A stretch of 64,000 nucleotides of DNA from Rhizobium sp. FY34 (GTDB lineage: Bacteria > Pseudomonadota > Alphaproteobacteria > Rhizobiales > Rhizobiaceae), in NCBI RefSeq assembly GCF_005222845.1, contig NZ_STFZ01000018.1, positions 310,001 to 374,000 of the forward strand, in the 5' to 3' direction. Under the pieces are notes generated by a model that was not told the origin of the DNA, did not search any database, and worked only from the letters and a program-made list of their open reading frames with translations. Shown piece by piece: positions 8,110-15,317 of the stretch. A program made the position numbers and the translations under genes. Each line of letters starts with the position of its first letter. The first letter of the stretch is position 1.

Positions 8110-10002
8110 GTGATGGGCTGGGGGATCGCTCGACTGCAGGGCAAAATGGCGCGCATGCTTGCGTATCTGGCGCTGCAGCTGGCCATTATCGGGCTGTGTC
8201 TTCTGGCAAGGCAGGTCAGTCCACCACTTCCTCCCGCCGCGTTGAAGTTGCAGGGCGTGGAGTTGCAGGACGACACAGGACAATTCCATCCGGTGACATT
8301 GCCGGATTTCCGTCCAGTTCCGGTGGAGCCCCTGGGCGTCGCAGTTTATCGCGTGACCTTTGAACGCACGCCATCGCAAGACCTTACGCCCTGGGCGATT
8401 TTTGTCCCACGCTTTACCACCAGCCTGGAATTGTCGGTCAACGGGGTTGTGATCCACGATACCCGGCGAAACGTCCTCAACCGTCGGCCCGAACGCAATA
8501 TTTCGGCGATGGCGACGATCCCGGCAAAGCTCCTGCAGGATGGCAAGAATGAACTGACGCTGCGCCTGCTGATCTGGGGCCCGCTCAGCGGTTATCTGGA
8601 CAGCGTCTATGCCGGGCCGGAAGCGCAGCTGGCGCCGGTGCATGAACGACGTACACTGCTGTTTGAAACCTTGCCCTTGCTGATGATTGCCGGCCAGGCG
8701 ACGCTTGGCGGAATCCTGGGGATGATCTGGCTCAGTCGTCGCAACGACCACAGCTATGGCCTGCTGGCACTGGCGATGCTGATTGGCTTCGCTCAGTATC
8801 TCGTGTCAATGCCGGCGCCGCCGCAGACTTTGGGACTGGTGGGGGCAGCCGTCGTCGCGCAGGCGCCTCTCATTCTGCATTTCATCGTCCGCTTTATCGG
8901 CAGGCAACCATCGCCCTGGCTGTTGTTGACCTTTCTTCCGCCCATCGCCATTGCAATGGCTGGCTTTTTGGGGCGCCATGATTTTCTGCGTTCGATCTTC
9001 CTGCCGCTGGGGCCGCCGGCCATCGGCGTCTGCATCATTCTTGTCTGCCTTCTGCTCGGGCGGGCGGCCCTGCAAGGCAATCGCAACGCCTTGATCCTGG
9101 GTATGGCATTTTCCGTCATGCTGGGCTGTGCCCTCAGTGATATTCTCACCTTTACCCGCATCATTCCCGGCGAGCGCCTGTTTATCGGCTGGTTGGGATA
9201 TTGGGGGGTCCTGATGGTGATTGGCAGCTGGCTGACCTGGCGTTTTGTCCAGGCGCTCAACGATGCCGACAGCTTTGCCGACCGGCTGGTAAGGCAGGTG
9301 ACGCAGGCCGAGGAAAAACTACGGGCCAACTTCGCACGCGAGGAGGAGCGCGCCCGCGCCGTGGCGCTTTCTCTGGAGCGCACGCGTCTGATGCGCGACC
9401 TTCACGATGGTCTGGGTGGGCAACTCGTCAGCATTGTCGCCCTTTCAGAACGATCCGGCGACACGACAAATTCGATTGGCGATGCGGCACGGGCGGCCCT
9501 GCGGGATTTGCGGCTGGTGATCGATGCCATGGAAGAAATCGACGGGGATCTGATGCTGGCGCTCGGCTCCTGGCGGGAGCGGATTTCGGGGCAGCTACGC
9601 GCTCATCGCATGAACCTTGGCTGGAGCGTCAGGACGCCGGGCGGGCTTCCGGTCTATCCCGGCCTTCGCCCTCGCCATGTCATCCAGCTGATCCGGCTGC
9701 TGGATGAGGCGGTAACCAATGCCATAAAGCATTCCAGCGCCACGACCGTGACGATAACGATCGAGACGCTCGCGGACGAATCCGGTGTGTCCCGTGGACA
9801 TATCCGCGTCGATGACAATGGACATGGCTTTTCACCCGAAACCGAGCCCTTGACCACCAGTGGTCAGGGCAGGGGATTGCTGAACATGAAGAAGCGTGCG
9901 GCCCTGTGTGGCGTCGCCCTGTCGATCTCAAGTCAATCGACAGGGACGAGTGTGGCGCTCACCCTGCCGGATGACTTTCCCGAAGCGTTCCAGGCGAGTT
10001 GA
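8110..10002 (+). CDS. Membrane sensor histidine kinase (NarL-partner type)
   Basis: A 630-residue kinase partnered with the preceding LuxR-type regulator. After an N-terminal membrane anchor there is a periplasmic domain of about 160 residues (roughly 35-195) with a beta-rich, carbohydrate-binding-like look (FVPRFTTSLELSVNGVVI). About seven membrane segments follow (roughly 195-390), an arrangement like 7TMR-DISM sensors. Then come a coiled coil, a HisKA_3 dimerisation helix with the phospho-accepting His near residue 432 (MRDLHDGLGGQ), and an ATPase domain with N-box DEAVTNAIKHS, VDDNGHGF and GRGLLNMKKRA. The start is GTG 8110 or ATG 8113. The ligand is unknown; the neighbouring envelope genes suggest a cell-surface or membrane cue. 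Confidence 0.88.
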   Translation: MMGWGIARLQGKMARMLAYLALQLAIIGLCLLARQVSPPLPPAALKLQGVELQDDTGQFHPVTLPDFRPVPVEPLGVAVYRVTFERTPSQDLTPWAIFVPRFTTSLELSVNGVVIHDTRRNVLNRRPERNISAMATIPAKLLQDGKNELTLRLLIWGPLSGYLDSVYAGPEAQLAPVHERRTLLFETLPLLMIAGQATLGGILGMIWLSRRNDHSYGLLALAMLIGFAQYLVSMPAPPQTLGLVGAAVVAQAPLILHFIVRFIGRQPSPWLLLTFLPPIAIAMAGFLGRHDFLRSIFLPLGPPAIGVCIILVCLLLGRAALQGNRNALILGMAFSVMLGCALSDILTFTRIIPGERLFIGWLGYWGVLMVIGSWLTWRFVQALNDADSFADRLVRQVTQAEEKLRANFAREEERARAVALSLERTRLMRDLHDGLGGQLVSIVALSERSGDTTNSIGDAARAALRDLRLVIDAMEEIDGDLMLALGSWRERISGQLRAHRMNLGWSVRTPGGLPVYPGLRPRHVIQLIRLLDEAVTNAIKHSSATTVTITIETLADESGVSRGHIRVDDNGHGFSPETEPLTTSGQGRGLLNMKKRAALCGVALSISSQSTGTSVALTLPDDFPEAFQAS

Positions 10003-10018
10003 TAGGCTTGGCGGGTGG

Positions 10019-10363
10019 TCAGCGCACGCCAACCCTGTTGACCGGACCGCCGCGGTTTGCCGGTGTGCGGGCCACGCCGACGCCCGGCGCGCCAACACCT
10101 GGGGCGCCGACGCCTGGCACGCCCACACCGGGAACGCCGACGACACCCACGCCGGGCCGGGCAACGCAGCCGACCGGACGTCCCGGTGCGGTGCAATAGA
10201 TCGTGGCGGCGACCGGCGGGCGCACGACGCATCCTTTCGGGACACCGACGGTCTTGCAATAGACCACGGCGGCAGCTGGCGCTGCGGCAAAAATCGGCAA
10301 TGCCAGGACGGTAATATAGGTGAAGGCCAGTGCGGCCTTGAGGCCAGTTCGGCGGCTTTGCAT
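10019..10363 (-). CDS. Small secreted protein with elastin-like VPGVG/APGVG repeats
   Basis: A 114-residue protein convergent with the kinase gene. The start is firm: GGAGAA lies seven bases before the ATG. It has a signal peptide (MQSRRTGLKAALAFTYITVLALPIFAAAPAAA), then two similar Cys-containing units, VVYCKTVGVPKGCVVRP and TIYCTAPGRPVGCVARP, which could form disulfides. A tail of VPGVG, VPGVG, APGVG, APGVG pentapeptides resembles elastin and should be flexible. The two-Cys unit occurs in small exported proteins of rhizobia as far as I recall; no function is known to me. It is transcribed divergently from the mscS gene, and the shared upstream region holds the operator-like dyad at 10445. 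Confidence 0.75.
   Translation of the reverse strand: MQSRRTGLKAALAFTYITVLALPIFAAAPAAAVVYCKTVGVPKGCVVRPPVAATIYCTAPGRPVGCVARPGVGVVGVPGVGVPGVGAPGVGAPGVGVARTPANRGGPVNRVGVR
10074..10157. repeat. Imperfect 15-bp tandem repeats encoding VPGVG/APGVG
   Basis: The + strand shows about five degenerate copies of a CGCCGACGCCTGGCA-like unit. Translated on the minus strand they give the pentapeptide repeats. Such arrays can change copy number by slippage. Confidence 0.75.
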
Positions 10364-10444
10364 GGCGCAATTCTCCAGAATGTTATGGACACCGACACGT
10401 GCCGGTCTGACCAGAGCATACGCCGGTCCAGAACCGCCACCACG

Positions 10445-10457
10445 CCATGAACATGGG
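10445..10457 (+). promoter_or_regulatory. Candidate operator, copy 2 of 3 (CCATGAACATGGG)
   Basis: Exact copy of the 13-mer, placed between the divergent elastin-like gene (start 10363) and the mscS gene (start 10582), so it could control both. A TTGGCA hexamer follows within a few bases. The segment TGGCAC-N5-TGGC at 10462-10476 also resembles a -24/-12 promoter with one mismatch. Confidence 0.6.
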
Positions 10458-10581
10458 GTATTGGCACGCCTCTGGCACAATTACTTCTGCCTATCGCCCG
10501 GTGTCGGACAAGGAGCAGATCGGCGGCCGCTCCCTTTGTCTCGCGACTTCCACTCAACCAGACAGGCAGGCCAGAAACACG

Positions 10582-12510
10582 ATGGAAGGTTCAACAGCCC
10601 CCGACGGTGCCAGCACCACGCCCGCATCACCGATCGTTGATGTTGGCGATTGGATCTTGACCACGGAGCGGCTCCTGGACCGGTTTGAGGATGAGTTGCT
10701 GGACGCGGCACTGGCATTGCCGAACCTCAATCGGGATGTGCTGCGAGCCATCGACATTTCGGTTGCAACCGCGCCGCAGAGCCTGTTGCTTGCCATGCTT
10801 GCCGGGGGACTGGTCCTGCTGGCTTTCATGCTCAGTTTCTACAAGTTTGCACCGCGACGAGACGCGGCGGCGCTTGATCCCGTGCCTCTTCTGGCGGTTC
10901 TGAAACTGACCGGCTGGAGCCTTCTGCCTTTGCTGATTGCCACAGTCATCGGTCGGCTGGTCTCGGTGCGCTATCTCGATACGGTCCCGGCAGGAACCGG
11001 TTTTCCGCGCGACGTCGTCATCGCCATCATCTCCTGGCTGGCATCGATTACCTTTCTGGGTATCGCCCTGCGGCCGGGTATCGCGCAATTGCGACTTGTC
11101 TCGCTGGATGAGACGGGTGCCAGGAGAGGGCTGCGGCATGGGGCGGGAATCCTTGCCTTTGCCCAGGTGATGGCCTGTCTCTGGGCTGCGGCGGAACGCG
11201 CTGGCATGCCGCCAAATTCCATCAAGCTGCTGGCCATTGCCGGTGCTGTCTTGCTCTCGGCGCTGGTGTTTCGATTGCTGCATCTGTTGCGCCGCCATGG
11301 GTTGACGCCCCTTGTCCACTTTCTGGCTGGCTCGTGCGTGGTCGTCGGTGCCGCTCTGTGGGTCTGGGGTTGGCTGATGCAGCAGTTCGATCTCTATCAG
11401 GGGATCAAGGGAACGGTGATCGCGCTGCTGCTGGCCATGGCATTCGACCGGTCCATCGCGCTCACCATTGAGCTGTCGCGACGACCGGCCATGATGCGCC
11501 GTCTGTTCGTGCTTCGCGTGGTCGTCGATGCCCTGGGGGCCGTGGTCATCCTGCGGCTGATCGTTGAGTATTGGCTTGTCGGCACCTTCGCCGTCATTTC
11601 CGATAGGGACTGGCCGCTCTATTCCCGTCAGCTCAATTTCGCGCTGCTGGCCCTGTTTCTCGCTGCCGTTCTTGCTGCCGTGACCCATGCCTGGGTCGAG
11701 GCCCGCATGATGCCGAAAGAGGTATTGGCATTCGCCGAGGACGAAGACTTGCGCCGCGCACGGATGACCACGGTCCTGCCCATCGTCAAGGCCGGGTTGC
11801 TTGTCCTCATCGTCTCGGCCTTTTCCCTCGTCGCCCTCTCGGCTCTGGGTGTGGATACGACGCCGGTCATCGCCGGCGCCGGCATTCTGGGCCTGGCCGT
11901 CAGTCTTGGTTCGCAGGCCTTGGTCAAGGATGTGATCTCCGGCATTTTCTGGATGCTTGACGATGCATTCCGTCTGGGCGAGGAGATCGAAATCGATGGC
12001 ACCCATGGACGGGTGGAGCAGATCCAGATCCGCAGTCTGCGGCTTCGCGATCCCGATGACAGGCTTCATACGATCCCCTACGGACAGATAGAGACGGTCG
12101 CCAGTCGTAGCCGTGGCCTCTTGCTGGCGCGGGTCAGCGTCTTGCTGAAGGAGCCGCCCGATGCCGTCCGGCAGGATCGCTTGCTGCGGCTGGCCGCGGC
12201 AACCTTGCGCAGCGATGCCAGCCTGCGCGAAGCGATCATCGGCAAGATCACTATCGGCCTCAACCCGGCTGCAGCGGATGGCCGGAATCTGGTGCTCAAA
12301 TTCCATTTGTCGCGAACCAGTGCGGCCAATGCTCCCGCCCTGATCGACGCTCTTCTGGTTGAAGTCCTCGAAGCCTCCGGCTTTGGTCTCGTCGCTGGAG
12401 GCATCGTGGTGTCGCTGGAGGAAAGTCGCACGGTCCCGCACCCGCAGCCGGGCCAGCCGCAAGACCAGGGGCAGCCTGCATTGGCTCCGGCGCCGGACCC
12501 AACCCCATGA
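10582..12510 (+). CDS. MscS-family mechanosensitive channel, large multi-span form
   Basis: Inner-membrane protein of 642 residues with about ten or eleven predicted membrane segments, so larger than E. coli MscS and closer to the MscM/YbdG style. The C-terminal third carries the MscS core: pore helix GAGILGLAVSLGSQALVKD, the ISGIFWMLDD junction, the beta domain EIDGTHGRVEQIQIRSLRLR and HTIPYGQI. A Pro/Gln-rich tail ends the protein. The ATG at 10582 is preferred over 10447 because the latter sits inside the operator-like dyad and would add 45 polar residues. The family opens under membrane tension to release solutes; here it may respond to the same signal as the neighbouring kinase. Confidence 0.88.
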   Translation: MEGSTAPDGASTTPASPIVDVGDWILTTERLLDRFEDELLDAALALPNLNRDVLRAIDISVATAPQSLLLAMLAGGLVLLAFMLSFYKFAPRRDAAALDPVPLLAVLKLTGWSLLPLLIATVIGRLVSVRYLDTVPAGTGFPRDVVIAIISWLASITFLGIALRPGIAQLRLVSLDETGARRGLRHGAGILAFAQVMACLWAAAERAGMPPNSIKLLAIAGAVLLSALVFRLLHLLRRHGLTPLVHFLAGSCVVVGAALWVWGWLMQQFDLYQGIKGTVIALLLAMAFDRSIALTIELSRRPAMMRRLFVLRVVVDALGAVVILRLIVEYWLVGTFAVISDRDWPLYSRQLNFALLALFLAAVLAAVTHAWVEARMMPKEVLAFAEDEDLRRARMTTVLPIVKAGLLVLIVSAFSLVALSALGVDTTPVIAGAGILGLAVSLGSQALVKDVISGIFWMLDDAFRLGEEIEIDGTHGRVEQIQIRSLRLRDPDDRLHTIPYGQIETVASRSRGLLLARVSVLLKEPPDAVRQDRLLRLAAATLRSDASLREAIIGKITIGLNPAAADGRNLVLKFHLSRTSAANAPALIDALLVEVLEASGFGLVAGGIVVSLEESRTVPHPQPGQPQDQGQPALAPAPDPTP

Positions 12511-12517
12511 ACATGGG
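12505..12517 (+). promoter_or_regulatory. Candidate operator, copy 3 of 3 (CCATGAACATGGG)
   Basis: Exact copy of the 13-mer spanning the stop codon of the mscS gene, 88 bases upstream of the lipoprotein hydrolase start. A TTTCAA hexamer lies five bases downstream. Its position suggests that the hydrolase has its own promoter. Confidence 0.6.
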
Positions 12518-12605
12518 ATGGTTTCAATGACACGCCTGAAGGATTGTGCCGCCACCACGAGCCGGCGTCTTCGCCCCGCGCTCATTGGCGAGATGGATGG
12601 GTGGC

Positions 12606-13793
12606 ATGTTCGAGCGCAAAAATGACGGGAGACAGAGGCAGAGGGCGAGTATCCTGCGGGCAGCCATCTCAGTACCTCGCAAGAGCGCATTGCTTGCTGT
12701 CTGCCTCTCTTCCATGGCGCTTGCCGGCTGCCAGAGCACGACGGAAGGTCTTTTGACGCCTGTTGCGGCAGATATCCAGCCGCAGCAAACGCGCACCATC
12801 CTGGCCGTCACCAACCGAAAGCCCGATACGGGCACGAGCCGGGGCCTTATCTTTGGCGGTGAACGCGACACGATGGTGCATTTCCTCAGCCTCACCATGT
12901 CCATGCCGCCTGGCCGAATTCCCGGAACCCTGCCGGTCAATCACGCAAAGCCCGATCCCAAGAAGGATATCACACTCGTGCGGGCCCATGATCTGGACTA
13001 TCGCGACCTGAAGGCGCAGGTGGCCGCGCTGCCGAAGACCACCGGCAAGGCCAAGCCGCGCGCGCTGGTCTTCACCCACGGATACAACACGCAGTTTGAC
13101 GAATCCGTCGTGCGCTTTGCGCAGATCGTCGATGATACCAAGTTCGAGGGCCTTCCCATTCTGTTCAGCTGGCCATCGCGCGGCGCGACCGCAGGCTATG
13201 GCTATGACAAGGATTCGGTCAATTACAGCCGCGATTCCATGCAGCAATTGCTATCCGCGCTGGCGGCAGAGCCCAATCTTGGGGGAATCGACATCTTTGC
13301 CCATTCCATGGGCGCCTGGCTGACGATGGAAACATTGCGGCAGATTGCGCTCTCCAAGGATGCAAAGACGCTTGATCGGATCGGCACCGTGGTGCTGGCC
13401 GCACCCGATATCGACTTCGACGTGTTTCGCACCCAGATCAGCCAGCTTGGCGCCCTGCGCGGACGGCTGACGGTCTATGTTTCCTCCAATGATCGTGCCT
13501 TGCAGATTTCGCGGCGATTGTTCGGTGGAAAGATCCGTACCGGCGAGACCACAGATCCCGCTCAGTTCCAGGCGCTCGGGATTGAGGCCCACGACATTTC
13601 CGCGGTCAAGGGCGGGCTCGGCAAGGACCATGGCAAGGCCTTTGGTGACGCCACGACGATTGCGGGTATCGGCCATGCGCTTGCCGCAGGCCCACAACGA
13701 ACCATTCCGTCAGGTTTGGAAACGCTGATTCTGGCCGTTCCGCGGCTGGACAATGGCCTGCTGACCGCCTCCGCCCGGCAGCTCGCACCCTGA
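12606..13793 (+). CDS. Lipoprotein alpha/beta hydrolase (DUF900 family)
   Basis: A 395-residue esterase-like protein of the DUF900 alpha/beta-hydrolase group. A basic N-terminus leads to a lipobox, SSMALAGC, with the lipidated Cys at about residue 42, so it is membrane anchored. Hydrolase features are FTHGYNTQFDE (oxyanion region), SWPSRG and the nucleophile elbow FAHSMGAW with Ser near 234; VVLAAPDIDFDVF and VYVSSNDRALQ carry likely Asp residues, and HDISAVKGG may supply the His. The start is uncertain: ATG 12606 has GGATGG nearby, while GTG 12546 and ATG 12597 are in frame upstream. Substrate unknown. The dyad upstream links it to the kinase/regulator pair. Confidence 0.85.
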   Translation: MFERKNDGRQRQRASILRAAISVPRKSALLAVCLSSMALAGCQSTTEGLLTPVAADIQPQQTRTILAVTNRKPDTGTSRGLIFGGERDTMVHFLSLTMSMPPGRIPGTLPVNHAKPDPKKDITLVRAHDLDYRDLKAQVAALPKTTGKAKPRALVFTHGYNTQFDESVVRFAQIVDDTKFEGLPILFSWPSRGATAGYGYDKDSVNYSRDSMQQLLSALAAEPNLGGIDIFAHSMGAWLTMETLRQIALSKDAKTLDRIGTVVLAAPDIDFDVFRTQISQLGALRGRLTVYVSSNDRALQISRRLFGGKIRTGETTDPAQFQALGIEAHDISAVKGGLGKDHGKAFGDATTIAGIGHALAAGPQRTIPSGLETLILAVPRLDNGLLTASARQLAP

Positions 13794-13840
13794 TCGGAAA
13801 CCCAACCTGGCGGATAGCTCGACCCACAAAGGAGATTGAA

Positions 13841-14119
13841 ATGATCAAGGTTGCAGTTCCCGCTCTCGTTCTGCTGGCCAGCCTCACCATGGCCTCATCC
13901 GGTCATGCGCAGCAGGACGCGTTCATGAGCGCCGACAAGAATGCCGACACGATGCTCGATCAAAACGAGTTCAAGCTTTTTATCGACAGCATGGCCGCAT
14001 CCGGCAAGCCTGTCGCCGTGAAGGTCAAGCAGGCCAAACGCTATGGCATGGCGTTTGGCCGCATCGACCAGGACAAGAACGGCCTGCTGACGCCTACCGA
14101 ACTCAAGGCCCTGCAATAG
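13841..14119 (+). CDS. Small secreted EF-hand protein
   Basis: A 92-residue protein with a signal peptide (MIKVAVPALVLLASLTMASSGHA) and two EF-hand calcium loops, DKNADTMLDQNE and DQDKNGLLTPTE. Both keep acidic residues at positions 1, 3 (Asp or Asn) and 12. AAAGGAGA lies just upstream of the ATG. It should act as a periplasmic calcium binder or sensor. It lies 47 bases after the lipoprotein hydrolase and may be cotranscribed with it. A hairpin separates it from the RND genes. Confidence 0.85.
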   Translation: MIKVAVPALVLLASLTMASSGHAQQDAFMSADKNADTMLDQNEFKLFIDSMAASGKPVAVKVKQAKRYGMAFGRIDQDKNGLLTPTELKALQ

Positions 14120-14150
14120 ATCCGTGATCGGCGAAAGATCTGCACGGATC
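14119..14150 (+). terminator. Hairpin between the EF-hand and RND genes
   Basis: Eight-base perfect arms GATCCGTG and CACGGATC with a 16-base loop. There is no T-run, so it may attenuate or process the message rather than fully terminate it. Confidence 0.3.
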
Positions 14151-14173
14151 CGGACAAGGGAAGGGTTGCCTCC

Positions 14174-15292
14174 ATGAAAAGCTCAATCATCCGCATTGCC
14201 GCAGTTCTGCTCATTTCGGGCCTGTGCGGGCATGCCGGCGCGCAGGCACAGAAGCGCCAGCTGATCGTGGAGGCCCCGACCCTTACCGAGGTTACGCTCT
14301 ATCTGGAAACGACAGGTACATTGCGGGCCGTCAACCAGATCGATCTGGTTGCGCGGGTATCGGGCACGCTGGAACAGATCAATTTCCGGGATGGTGACAG
14401 GGTGCGTGCCGGAGATGTGATCTTTGTCATCGAGCCTGAACCCTATCGCATTAGTCTTGCGGCGGCAGAGGCGGAATTGAAGCAGCAACAGGCCAACCTG
14501 CAGCAGGCAATTTCCAACGCTGCCCGCCAGGAAGGGCTTTCGGCAAAGCAGGCGGTATCGCAAAGCGCAAGTGAAACAGCCGAGGCACAGCGCCTTTCAG
14601 CGGAGGCGCAGGTGGAGGCGGCCAGGACCAAGGTGCGCAGCGCGCAACTGAACCTCAGCTATACCGAGGTGAAGGCGCCGTTCGATGGTACATTGTCAGC
14701 CCGCACTGCCGATATCGGTGCCTTCATCAACGCCGCTGCTTCTCCCAGGCTGTCATCCCTCATCGAGCCGGCCTTGCTCCATGTGCTCTTCTCGGCCAAC
14801 GAAAAGCAGGTGATCGCTCTTCGCCGTGCACTGGCCGAGCGCCATCTCGATCTGAAGAGCGCTGGCACGATCCGCATAGAAATAGGCTTGCAGGATGAGG
14901 CCACTTTTCCCTATGGCGGGACGCTCGACTATATCGCGCCAGAAATCGACAGCACGACGGGCACCCTGACCCTGCGCGGCTTGGTCGAAAATCCCGGACG
15001 CCTGCTATCGCCGGGCATGTTTGCCCGTGTGCGCATTCCCATCGTGACACGCAGGGCACTCACCGTGCCGGAAACCGCTATCGGCAATTCGCAGGCGGGC
15101 CGCACACTCCAATTGGTCGATGCCGTCGGCACGGTTGCCATCACCAAAGTCACCCTGGGTGAAAAGGCATCCGACGGTCGCCGCGAGATTCTCAGCGGTC
15201 TGAAGGAGGGTGATCGCGTCATCGTCAAGGGCGGAGCAGGGCTGCGCGGCGGTGAAGCCGTCCAAGTGGTCGAGACGCTCGATCAACCCTGA
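14174..15292 (+). CDS. RND efflux periplasmic adaptor subunit
   Basis: Membrane-fusion protein of 372 residues for the RND pump that follows. It has a signal peptide ending near AGAQA, a lipoyl half-motif (TGTLRAVNQIDLVARVSGTLEQ), a helical hairpin of about 75 residues rich in Ala/Gln, the second lipoyl half (VKAPFDGTLSARTADIGAFI), a beta-barrel domain and a membrane-proximal domain ending GLKEGDRVIVKGGAGLRGG. It links the inner-membrane pump to an outer-membrane channel. No lipobox Cys is visible, so it is anchored differently from AcrA. The permease starts 25 bases later. No outer-membrane factor gene is nearby, so a TolC-type protein from elsewhere is required. Confidence 0.92.
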   Translation: MKSSIIRIAAVLLISGLCGHAGAQAQKRQLIVEAPTLTEVTLYLETTGTLRAVNQIDLVARVSGTLEQINFRDGDRVRAGDVIFVIEPEPYRISLAAAEAELKQQQANLQQAISNAARQEGLSAKQAVSQSASETAEAQRLSAEAQVEAARTKVRSAQLNLSYTEVKAPFDGTLSARTADIGAFINAAASPRLSSLIEPALLHVLFSANEKQVIALRRALAERHLDLKSAGTIRIEIGLQDEATFPYGGTLDYIAPEIDSTTGTLTLRGLVENPGRLLSPGMFARVRIPIVTRRALTVPETAIGNSQAGRTLQLVDAVGTVAITKVTLGEKASDGRREILSGLKEGDRVIVKGGAGLRGGEAVQVVETLDQP

Positions 15293-15317
15293 ACAATAGA
15301 CATGGGGAGGCCGAGCG

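Noticed and set aside
10447..10581. Upstream start for the mscS gene
   Set aside because: The ATG lies inside the operator-like dyad and would add 45 polar residues that do not look like a leader or membrane segment.
10627..12690. 687-codon antisense frame opposite the mscS gene
   Set aside because: High GC third positions create long antisense frames. The sequence is rich in Gln, Arg and His with no domain, and the + strand encodes a recognisable MscS protein.
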